This document shows, one piece after another, positions 1-7,434 of a DNA stretch of 64,000 nt. The notes below the pieces were generated by a model that saw nothing but the letters and a program-made list of their open reading frames with translations, searched no databases and had not been told where the DNA came from. Numbering within the stretch: position 1 is the stretch's first letter; each line of letters opens with the position of its first letter. Source of the stretch: an uncultured Anaerolineae bacterium (GTDB lineage: Bacteria > Chloroflexota > Anaerolineae > Aggregatilineales > Phototrophicaceae); assembly GCA_937995825.1 (NCBI GenBank), contig CALKJO010000001.1, positions 1-64,000 of the forward strand, given 5' to 3'. The position numbers and the translations under genes were made by a program.

Positions 1-1556
1 TTGGCGACCGTCTGCGCATATTCGACATGCCGATCCGTGATCGGGATCAGCAGCGCCTGCACCGGCGCCAGCCAGACCGGGAACGCGCCCGCAAAATGCT
101 CGATGATGATCCCCGTGAAGCGCTCCATGCTGCCGAACGGCGCACGGTGGATCATGATCGGCGTTTTGCGCGTCCCGTCCTCAGCGACGTACTCCAGCTC
201 GAAGCGCTGCGGCAGATTGTAATCGACCTGCACCGTCCCCAACTGCCAGCTTCGCTTGAGCGAGTCGCGGAAGATGAAATCGAGCTTGGGTCCGTAGAAG
301 GCGGCTTCTCCCTCTTCGACGGTGTGATCCAGCTCAAGCATCTGACATGCCTCGATAATTGCCGCCGTCGCCTTGTCCCACAGCGCTGAGTCGCCAACAT
401 ACTTATCGCTCTTGGGATCGCGCAGGCCGACGCGGGCGCGGAAATCCGTCAAGCCGAGCGTGTTGAACACATACTGAATCAGCTTGACTGCATTGATGAA
501 CTCCGGCAGGAGCTGCTCCGGCGTCACAAACAGGTGCGCGTCGTCCACTGTGAAGCCGCGCACGCGCGTCAAGCCGTGCAGCTCGCCGGACTGCTCGTAG
601 CGGTAGACTGTGCCAAATTCAGCGTAGCGGATCGGCAGGTCACGATAGCTGTGCAGCTCGCTCTTATAAATCTGGATGTGGTGCGGGCAGTTCATCGGCT
701 TGAGCAGGAATTCTTCCTCATCGACCTGAATCGGCGCGTACTGGCTGTCCTTGTAGTAAGGATAATGCCCGCTCGTCTTATACAGATTCAGATTGCCGAT
801 GTGCGGCGTCACCACCGGGCTGTAGCCGTTGTCCAACTGCACCTGACGCAGCCAGCGCTCCAGCGTGTCGCGCAGGATCGCGCCTTTGGGTTTCCACAGC
901 GGCAGCCCCTTGCCAACCAGCGGCGAAAATGTGAACAACCCCAGCCTTTCACCGACGACGCGGTGATCGCGCTTTTTCGCTTCTTCCAGCCGGTAAAGAT
1001 AATCGTCCAGCTCGGCTTTGGTCTCAAATGCCGTGCCGTAGATGCGCGTCAGCATCGGGCGTGTCTCATCGCCGCGCCAGTAGGCTCCCGCCGGACGCTT
1101 ATAAGTCACATTGATCGCGTCCGGGTCGATCTCGCCCGTGCTGGCGACATGGGGTCCTCGGCATAAGTCTGTGAAAGTATCCTGCGTGTAGAAGGTGATC
1201 GACCCAGCAGGCGCGGCGATCTCATTCCCGTTCTCATCGACTCGACCGGAGGCGAGATCGTCGATCAGCTCGAGTTTGTAAGGCTGATCCTTGAAGAACG
1301 CCCGCGCCTCATCTGCGCTCACCTCGCGGACGGTGAACGGGTGATTGCCGCGAATGATCGCCTTCATACGCTCCTCAACCCACTGCATATCCTCGTCCGT
1401 CGGCTGGCGGGGCAGGTCGAAGTCATAGTAAAAGCCGTCCTCAATCGGCGGACCGATGGCAATTTTGGTTTCGGGGAAACGCTCCAGCACCGCCTGCGCC
1501 AGAACGTGCGCGGCGGAATGGCGAATCCGGTACAGCCGGCTGTCTTGGTAAGACAT
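1..1556 (-). CDS. thrS: Threonyl-tRNA synthetase, 3'-truncated by window edge
   Basis: Class II aminoacyl-tRNA synthetase that charges tRNA-Thr in the cytoplasm. The gene runs off the left edge: 518 codons are present and only part of the anticodon-binding domain is missing. The ATG at 1556 opens directly into the editing (second additional) domain, with the HSAAH metal/editing motif at residues 13-17 and C132/H136 in TDLCRGPH. The catalytic core has MNCPHH (zinc ligand C290), and motif 3 reads IMIHRAPFGSMERF near the truncated end. The usual N-terminal TGS and N1 domains are absent, a short form also known in other lineages. A GGAG lies 10 bases before the ATG. No T-box-like leader was seen in the 162 bases upstream. 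The assignment is firm. Confidence 0.96.
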   Translation of the reverse strand, partial: MSYQDSRLYRIRHSAAHVLAQAVLERFPETKIAIGPPIEDGFYYDFDLPRQPTDEDMQWVEERMKAIIRGNHPFTVREVSADEARAFFKDQPYKLELIDDLASGRVDENGNEIAAPAGSITFYTQDTFTDLCRGPHVASTGEIDPDAINVTYKRPAGAYWRGDETRPMLTRIYGTAFETKAELDDYLYRLEEAKKRDHRVVGERLGLFTFSPLVGKGLPLWKPKGAILRDTLERWLRQVQLDNGYSPVVTPHIGNLNLYKTSGHYPYYKDSQYAPIQVDEEEFLLKPMNCPHHIQIYKSELHSYRDLPIRYAEFGTVYRYEQSGELHGLTRVRGFTVDDAHLFVTPEQLLPEFINAVKLIQYVFNTLGLTDFRARVGLRDPKSDKYVGDSALWDKATAAIIEACQMLELDHTVEEGEAAFYGPKLDFIFRDSLKRSWQLGTVQVDYNLPQRFELEYVAEDGTRKTPIMIHRAPFGSMERFTGIIIEHFAGAFPVWLAPVQALLIPITDRHVEYAQTVA

Positions 1557-1718
1557 GACAATGCAGCTCCATGTTAAAAACGGATTGGGAAGCGTGAACA
1601 TCTTAGCGCAAATGCGCAAAGACTCGAAGGCGCAATCTTGCAGCGCCAAAACAAGGGACAGCAGACGCGCCGCCATCCCTCTGTTCAGTTATCACAGGAG
1701 CGAGTCGGATCGTCGCCG

Positions 1719-2153
1719 TCAGGCGACGGTCGGATCGGTCAGGCGCAGCACCTCAGTGACGACCACCGCCGCAACTTCCGCCGTTGCGCGCTTGCCGGTG
1801 GCTTCCGGGATATCCTGCTCATCTTCAGTCACCTTAGTGAAGATGCTGCAAAAGGTATCCAGCGCCAGTAAGTTGTCGATCACGTCTTCAATGGTCTCAA
1901 GCTCCAGATCGGGTACGATGATCTGCGGCGTCTCACAAGCAGCATAGCGCACCGCTGGCACATCCGCCAGATTTTTTCCGATCTGATAGCTCAGTTCCAT
2001 CTGGCGTTCCAAATACGGCATGGTGACAAACATCGCCGTATAATAAGCGCCATCTTCCATTTCAACGATCACATCGCACGAGTCGCCCTCGGCGATGTCG
2101 TGCATTTCAATCCAGATGCGCTCCGGAATAGCGAGTGAGGCAGGCATGTTCAT
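1719..2153 (-). CDS. Hypothetical acidic protein, 144 aa
   Basis: I do not recognise this protein. It is soluble, acidic and predicted to be cytoplasmic, with no signal peptide or membrane segment. The sequence is rich in Glu, Asp, Val and Ile and reads as a compact alpha/beta domain with a MEDGAYYTAMFVTMPYLERQ segment near residues 31-50. It lies 162 bases upstream of thrS on the same strand and could be cotranscribed with it. Two in-frame ATG codons (2153 and 2147) are possible starts; GAGAACC precedes the first. Coding quality looks good, since its amino-acid composition is not that of a shadow frame. Function unknown. Confidence 0.75.
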   Translation of the reverse strand: MNMPASLAIPERIWIEMHDIAEGDSCDVIVEMEDGAYYTAMFVTMPYLERQMELSYQIGKNLADVPAVRYAACETPQIIVPDLELETIEDVIDNLLALDTFCSIFTKVTEDEQDIPEATGKRATAEVAAVVVTEVLRLTDPTVA

Positions 2154-2249
2154 GGTCGGTTCTCAGCAGCACCATCAACTCAGTCAACGACAAATCTGCT
2201 TTACACCATAAGTCTGTTTGGGTCTGTTGTCAACAACCTAGGGCAAGAA

Positions 2250-3782
2250 ATGAAAACAATGTCACCACCGGACGCTCCCTTGACTGTATCCGATTCGTTA
2301 CAAGCCAGTTCGACGCGCCGCGCCGCTCGTAATGCCGCCGCCATTGCGAGCGCGCGCATCATCAGCAGCGGATCGCTGTTCGCCTGGCAGTTGATGCTGG
2401 GGCGGCTGCTCGGCGATCAGGCATTCGGCGTTTATGGCACGATCAGCGGGCTGATCGGCATCGCCGCGCCGCTCACGGCGTTTGGGATCAGCGCGATTCT
2501 GATCCGTGAAACCGCCCGCCATCCCGAGTTGGCAGGGCGCTATCAGGCGTCGGCGCTGTTGGTGCAGACGCTGTTCGCGCTGGCAGCGTATCTTGCCCTC
2601 AACGGCGCGGCTGCGGCGCTGGGCTACAGCGCGGTCATTCAGGGCTTCGCCGCCATCGCCGCGATCAGCCTGTTCATCGATCTGCCGGGCAATCTGGCGT
2701 TCGATCTGCTGCTGGCGCAGGAGAAGATGGTCACCACGTCATCCGTCGAGATCATCCATGTCATCGCCCGGGTCGGATTCGGCGCGCTGGCGCTGGCGTC
2801 GGGCTTCGGTTTGCTCGGCGTCTACGCCGTGACCATCCTCGCCGGAACGGGGCGCTCGCTGCTGCTGTGGACGCTCGCGCACCGGGCGGGCATCCGTCTT
2901 CAGTTTCCGCTGGATCGAGCGCTGACCGCGCGCCTACTGCGCGATGCCTCACCGCTGGCGCTGGCGGCGGTGCTGAATATGTCTTATGCCTATGTGGATC
3001 GCCTGCTGACCGCCAGCATCCTGACGGAAGCCGACGCCGGTCACCTGACGGCGGCGTTTGTGATCGTCTACGGCGTGATCGATCTGCTCAGCACCACGAT
3101 TCTGATCGCGCTTTACCCGCTCATGTCCCGCGCATACACGCCAGGCGGGGAAAACGCCCTCTTTCGCCTGGTCGTGGACAAACTGGCATTCTTCACGCTC
3201 ATGATCGGTGTCCCGATGGTGGCGATCTTCGCTTTTTATGCCGACGCGATCGCGCTGCCGCTGTTTGGCGCGGATTTTGCGCCGTCCGCCGGCATCCTAC
3301 GCGCCCTGATCGCGTATGCCGCCGCCGCCATGATCGCCAACGTCTATGCGCAGGCGTTGATCGTCCAGAACCGCCAGCGTATCACCGTGACCTGGCGCGC
3401 GGTTGGATTCGCGATCAAGCTGGCGTTAAGCGCGGCGCTGCTCCCACTGATCGGCGTAGTCGGCGCAGCGCTGGCGTCGCTTGCGGCGGAGATCGTCGTG
3501 CTGACGGCGCTGGCGCGCGCGTTCGGCGGAGGTGGGGCGGTTCAATGGGCGCGTGTGTTCAGGCTGGCTGCCGCCGGACTTACCGCCTGCGCGCTCATGG
3601 CGGCGCTTGCGGCGCTGCCGCTCCTAGGCATGATCGCAGGCGGAACTGCGTACCTAGGCGCGCTGTTCGCCCTGCGGATTTTGCAGCCCGATGACTGGGA
3701 TTTGCTCTACCGGCTTGCGGCGGCGCTCCCCGGCGGCGCGCTCATTCGGCGCATCTGGCAGCGCGATACCGCGGTCAGTTGA
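2250..3782 (+). CDS. Oligosaccharide flippase family membrane protein
   Basis: A polytopic membrane protein of 510 aa with about 12-14 hydrophobic segments, of the MATE-like/Wzx flippase superfamily that moves lipid-linked sugars across the cytoplasmic membrane. The N-terminal region, with RIISSGSLFAWQLMLGRLLG followed by AFGVYGTISGLIGIAAPL, is typical of polysaccharide-biosynthesis flippases. It is divergent from the gene at 1719-2153 and convergent with the phosphoesterase at 3789-4631, so it is probably a single-gene transcript. The ATG at 2250 follows AGGGCAAGAA; a second in-frame ATG is at 2259. The substrate cannot be told from sequence: no glycan cluster surrounds it, although glycosyltransferases occur at 12.6 and 51.1 kb. 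Confidence 0.85.
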   Translation: MKTMSPPDAPLTVSDSLQASSTRRAARNAAAIASARIISSGSLFAWQLMLGRLLGDQAFGVYGTISGLIGIAAPLTAFGISAILIRETARHPELAGRYQASALLVQTLFALAAYLALNGAAAALGYSAVIQGFAAIAAISLFIDLPGNLAFDLLLAQEKMVTTSSVEIIHVIARVGFGALALASGFGLLGVYAVTILAGTGRSLLLWTLAHRAGIRLQFPLDRALTARLLRDASPLALAAVLNMSYAYVDRLLTASILTEADAGHLTAAFVIVYGVIDLLSTTILIALYPLMSRAYTPGGENALFRLVVDKLAFFTLMIGVPMVAIFAFYADAIALPLFGADFAPSAGILRALIAYAAAAMIANVYAQALIVQNRQRITVTWRAVGFAIKLALSAALLPLIGVVGAALASLAAEIVVLTALARAFGGGGAVQWARVFRLAAAGLTACALMAALAALPLLGMIAGGTAYLGALFALRILQPDDWDLLYRLAAALPGGALIRRIWQRDTAVS

Positions 3783-3788
3783 TGACCA

Positions 3789-4631
3789 TCACCGAGTGAA
3801 TGGGTGCAGCCGGATCAGCGCGACCTCCGGCGGGCAGCGAAAGCGCAGCGGCGGACCGGTCGTGCCAAGTCCGCGATTGCTGTAGACAACCGTGCGATGC
3901 ACAAGATACAGTCCGTTTGAATAGCGCGTCCCATACACCGGCAGCGCCAGCCGCGTTAGCAGCGGGATGCGAATTTGCCCGCCGTGCGCGTGTCCCGACA
4001 ATTGCAGGTCGAAGCGCCGCGTGATCGCGCTCACATCGGCGAAATCCGGCTCATGCGCCATCAGGATCGCCGCCGCTGCGCCGCGCGGGAGTGTCCGCAG
4101 CACCCGATCCAGGCGTGCGCGTTTGCGGCTCAGGCTGTCCACCCCGCACAGATACAGGGCTTCGCCGCCGCGCTCAATCGGCTGCACCGCGTTCAGCAGC
4201 AGCGTCACGCCCGCCGCTTTGACCGACGCTGTGACGGCGTAATAGTTGCGCTTGTGATCGTGGTTGCCCAACACGGCATAGACGCCGTCGGCGGCGCGCA
4301 GCGTCCGCAGCGCATCGACCAGGACGCCCGTATCGCCAGGGCGCTTTAACGTGAGAAAGTCGCCGGTCAGGGCGATCAGATCGGGCTGCTGCGCGTTGAT
4401 CCACGCGACCGCCTTATACAGCCGCTTATCCGCAGCGCGTGTACCGTCCAGATGAATATCCGTCAGGTGGGCAACTTTGTAACCGTCAAATGCCGCCGGC
4501 AGATGCCGCAGCGCCAGGTCGAAGCGCCGGAATTGAATTTGCTTTGCCCCGCGCAGCCCGATCCAGGCTACGCCCGCCGCGATGCCGCCAGCGGCAGCCA
4601 GCGCCGTCCGCCAGCGCTTGAAATCTGTCAC
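3789..4631 (-). CDS. Calcineurin-like metallophosphoesterase (YaeI/LpxG type)
   Basis: Binuclear-metal phosphoesterase, 280 aa, with a single N-terminal hydrophobic segment (residues 9-25), placing the catalytic domain at the membrane surface. All family motifs are visible in order: LTDIHLD, LTGDF, GNHD, MAHEPDF and SGHAHGGQ. The family hydrolyses phosphodiesters or pyrophosphates of membrane lipids or nucleotides; a UDP-diacylglucosamine role is unlikely if this organism lacks lipopolysaccharide, so the substrate is open. The start is a GTG at 4631 directly preceded by GAGGAAGAG. It ends 6 bases from the convergent flippase gene and starts 19 bases after the HEAT-repeat gene, with which it may be cotranscribed. 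Confidence 0.9.
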   Translation of the reverse strand: MTDFKRWRTALAAAGGIAAGVAWIGLRGAKQIQFRRFDLALRHLPAAFDGYKVAHLTDIHLDGTRAADKRLYKAVAWINAQQPDLIALTGDFLTLKRPGDTGVLVDALRTLRAADGVYAVLGNHDHKRNYYAVTASVKAAGVTLLLNAVQPIERGGEALYLCGVDSLSRKRARLDRVLRTLPRGAAAAILMAHEPDFADVSAITRRFDLQLSGHAHGGQIRIPLLTRLALPVYGTRYSNGLYLVHRTVVYSNRGLGTTGPPLRFRCPPEVALIRLHPFTR

Positions 4632-4650
4632 CTCTTCCTCAGTTCCGGCA

Positions 4651-6078
4651 TCAGATCGATACAGTTGGGAAGATTCTGCCGAATACTTCGCCGAGGGTCG
4701 ACCCGATCAGCGCGCCGATGATGCCGTAGACGCTATACGTGATGATGCTGGCGATCAGATACACGGCGCAGCCCAAGCATGACCCAAATGAATATGACTC
4801 GCCAACCTTCTGCCCGGCTTTGAACGTGATGAACAGCAGAAAGAGCGGAGTCGCGGTTGCGCTGCACAGCAGCGGCCAAGGAAAGACGACAAAGACCAGC
4901 GCCGTCACCACACAGAACAGAATATAGAAGAAGGGCATCCATTTGTTGTAAACCGCTGTCACCTGCGTGAGCTGATAAATGAATCGTCCTCGTCCGCCGA
5001 GCATCCCCGCCACGACGTGGGTGACTCCGCTGTTGATGACCAGCACCAGCAGCCCGCTGATGCTGGAGGTCACCGACGTCACTGCCAGCGTCAGGATCAG
5101 TGATTGATTGAATAACCCGGCGACCGTCTCCAGTCCGGTGATGACCTCGGAGGCGTTCTCCAGATCGGGCATCGCCGACGCCATCTCGATCATCTGGCGA
5201 GCGAAATTGACCAGACCTTGTATCAGGATCAGTGTGAGAACAGCCGGAAAGACAGCGTTGATGAGCAGATAGATGATGACCTCGAACGCCAGCCCTTTAG
5301 TTGTACCTTCACTGACCTTCTCCATGTGCTTCTCGATGCGCTGCTTTTTCGCCTCTCTCCGATGCGTCCTGATGATCTCCGCGCGCTGGCTGCCGCTGAT
5401 CAGCACAGCAATGGCTTCGTCACCATCTTTCCCCGTAACGGTCGATGCTACGCTGTTGAAATAGCCGTCATTGATCAGGTTCGGATCGCTCTTGAGCGCT
5501 GCTTCAAGGGCTTTGACGGCTTTGTCATTTTTGCCATCCATGTTTAGAGCCAGCGCAGCGTCCACATTTTTGCGCGCGCGCGCTTTCTCCTCTGGGGTAA
5601 CCTTGTATTCCCCGCTGCGAACAAAGCCGTAATCTTCGATTGAGATTTTGCGTGCGCCCGGCGCCTCAGCGACTTCGCCATCATCACCAATTGGCGTCCG
5701 CTTCGGCTTCTCCTGCTCGTCTTCCTGCTGACGCCGCGCCATCTGTTCCCGTTGACGCCGCGCCTCCTCAATCTTGCGCGCAGCGCGAATGTCGGAGGCA
5801 TCATCTTCGCCGCGCGCGGCGGCGGCAAGTTCCGCCAAGGAACGTCCACTGCTCTGCGGCGGCGCGGCGCGCTGTTCCAATTCATTCGCCTGACTGCGGC
5901 GGATATACACCCCGGCTTTGCGCGCCAGTTCGCGCAGTTCGGGATCGGGATCGGTGCGAAAGACTTCCGCCAGGGGGCGAAGCGCAGTCATATCTTTGGT
6001 TCTACCTAGGGCGATCACCGCCCGACGGCGCACTTCGGGATTCGCATCGTTAAGCTGATCGATCAGATCGTCGATCAT
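4651..6078 (-). CDS. HEAT-repeat protein fused to a polytopic membrane domain
   Basis: A 475-aa protein in three parts. Residues 1-60 form one or two HEAT-like helical repeats (VRRRAVIALGRTKD, then LRPLAEVFRTD). Residues 60-230 are a very charged, Arg/Glu/Gln-rich linker, probably partly coiled coil, including a TPR-like helix near ALALNMDGKNDKAVKALEAA. Residues 245-475 carry five or six hydrophobic segments resembling Yip1-type membrane domains. The arrangement suggests a cytoplasmic protein-binding head tethered to the membrane. AAAGGGGCAGAGA precedes the ATG at 6078. It is followed after 19 bases by the phosphoesterase gene. The biochemical function is not known. Confidence 0.8.
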   Translation of the reverse strand: MIDDLIDQLNDANPEVRRRAVIALGRTKDMTALRPLAEVFRTDPDPELRELARKAGVYIRRSQANELEQRAAPPQSSGRSLAELAAAARGEDDASDIRAARKIEEARRQREQMARRQQEDEQEKPKRTPIGDDGEVAEAPGARKISIEDYGFVRSGEYKVTPEEKARARKNVDAALALNMDGKNDKAVKALEAALKSDPNLINDGYFNSVASTVTGKDGDEAIAVLISGSQRAEIIRTHRREAKKQRIEKHMEKVSEGTTKGLAFEVIIYLLINAVFPAVLTLILIQGLVNFARQMIEMASAMPDLENASEVITGLETVAGLFNQSLILTLAVTSVTSSISGLLVLVINSGVTHVVAGMLGGRGRFIYQLTQVTAVYNKWMPFFYILFCVVTALVFVVFPWPLLCSATATPLFLLFITFKAGQKVGESYSFGSCLGCAVYLIASIITYSVYGIIGALIGSTLGEVFGRIFPTVSI

Positions 6079-6160
6079 TCTCTGCCCCTTTGATCAACCG
6101 TCATTGACACACTCTTTGTGTAGTGTAACACGAATCATCCAGCGATTTGTGCAGGACGAT

Positions 6161-6775
6161 TTAAGCCCGTTTGTCAGCGGGCTGCAGCGGCTTGGCGTAG
6201 AGCCACCAGAAAGGCGGATTTGGATAGGCGGGCTGGAGCGCCGCCGCCCAAATAAAGGCGCTCGGCTCAGTGTAACGGCGCAGCTTGCCGTCCACCTGAT
6301 GCATGGAGCGATGAAGATCGGTCACGGGCAGCTCATAGCGCGCCAGCGCCGCCGCGATTTCCTGCACAATCGTCCGCCGCAGCGCCTCCGGCAGATACGC
6401 GCCCGCGCACAGACGTGGATCGTCCTCGCATTCCTTGAAGTACTGCTCAATCGCGCGCAGCCGCGAATTTGCCTCCTTGACCAGCTTTTCGCTGAAATGC
6501 AGCGTCCATTCTCGGCGGACGTTTTCGATCTGCGCCTCAACGGCGCTCAATGTCCCGCGTTCAGGCTCGGAAAGCTGATCGTCCAGCGCCCGCAGCCGCC
6601 GGACGCGCATCAGCAGCGCCCCAATCGTCAGGCTCGGCATCACGCTGGCGCTGAACAAGCCGCCGCCGCCGACCTTGCCATAAAGCGCGTCCTCATGCAC
6701 ATACGGCACGAGCGCATTCGCCATCGCCTGCGCCTCGCGCAAATCCTGCGCCAAATCGTAGATTGTCTCAGACAT
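6161..6775 (-). CDS. Hypothetical helical protein, 204 aa
   Basis: I do not recognise a family. The protein is soluble and mostly alpha-helical; a long central helix (LRALDDQLSEPERGTL, then IENVRREW and FSEKLVKEANSRLRAIEQYF) suggests a helical bundle or coiled-coil dimer. A Gly-rich turn (GKVGGGGLF) occurs near residues 33-41 and the C-terminus is rich in Trp, Pro and Tyr. The ATG at 6775 has GAAAGG eight bases upstream. It is divergent from the peptide deformylase gene, sharing a 137-base gap, and lies 82 bases upstream of the HEAT-repeat gene on the same strand. Confidence 0.75.
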   Translation of the reverse strand: MSETIYDLAQDLREAQAMANALVPYVHEDALYGKVGGGGLFSASVMPSLTIGALLMRVRRLRALDDQLSEPERGTLSAVEAQIENVRREWTLHFSEKLVKEANSRLRAIEQYFKECEDDPRLCAGAYLPEALRRTIVQEIAAALARYELPVTDLHRSMHQVDGKLRRYTEPSAFIWAAALQPAYPNPPFWWLYAKPLQPADKRA

Positions 6776-6860
6776 GCGCTTGTCCTTTCATATCGTGTGT
6801 ATTTTCGTCTCCATGATAGCAGATGCTCTCCACCACCTGAGCGTCCAGTGGATTTTTCGC

Positions 6861-6866
6861 TATAAT
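6861..6866 (+). promoter_or_regulatory. Probable -10 element of the def operon
   Basis: A perfect TATAAT lies 46 bases before the preferred def start. No good -35 box is seen at the usual distance, so this is a moderate-confidence promoter based on the -10 hexamer and on position only. Confidence 0.45.
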
Positions 6867-6912
6867 GGGGTGTATTTTCATATGTCGATTCGAAGTTGAA
6901 ATGGGTTTTATC

Positions 6913-7434
6913 ATGGCAATTCGCAACATCGTGCAGCTTGACAATCCGATCCTGCGCAAAAGGGCGCACAGGGTGACGACGTTTGATGCCAAGCTGCAAA
7001 AACTGATCGATGATATGGTTGAGACGATGCTCGATGCGCCGGGCGTGGGGCTGGCAGCGCCGCAGGTGAATGTGCTGCTGCGGCTGCTGGTGGCGCGCCT
7101 GTCTGACGATGAGGAAAGCAAAGCCGAATACGGCGAGGACGCCGGTAAGCTGTTCGTGCTGATCAATCCAGAAGTGGTCAAGGCGTCGAAAGAACTGGTC
7201 GAGGGCGTCGAGGCGTGTCTGTCCATCCCTGGCTACGTCGGGCGCGTGGATCGCCATGAGTCGCTGACGATCAAAGCGCTTGACCGCAGCGGCAAGCCGA
7301 TCCGCGTCAAGGCGTCCGGATGGCTGGCGCGCGTCTTTCAGCACGAGATGGATCACCTCGACGGCAGGCTCTATATCGACATCGCCAAGGAAATCTGGAA
7401 GCCTGAGCCTGAGGACAGTAGAGAAACCGCGTGA
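6913..7434 (+). CDS. def: Peptide deformylase
   Basis: Metalloenzyme that removes the formyl group from the N-terminal Met of new proteins. The three family motifs are present when translated from the ATG at 6913 (173 aa): GVGLAAPQ at residues 44-51, EACLSIP at 100-106 (metal ligand C102; the usual EGCLS has Ala for Gly) and HEMDH at 144-148 (two His ligands and catalytic Glu). An in-frame ATG at 6901 and a further upstream extension are possible, but MAIRNIVQ aligns with normal family N-termini. Its stop codon overlaps the next start (TGATG), so the downstream secreted-protein gene is probably translationally coupled. Confidence 0.95.
   Translation: MAIRNIVQLDNPILRKRAHRVTTFDAKLQKLIDDMVETMLDAPGVGLAAPQVNVLLRLLVARLSDDEESKAEYGEDAGKLFVLINPEVVKASKELVEGVEACLSIPGYVGRVDRHESLTIKALDRSGKPIRVKASGWLARVFQHEMDHLDGRLYIDIAKEIWKPEPEDSRETA

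Noticed and set aside
1557-1718. T-box riboswitch upstream of thrS
   Set aside because: The gap is only 162 bases and I found neither a T-box core nor a terminator/antiterminator pair.
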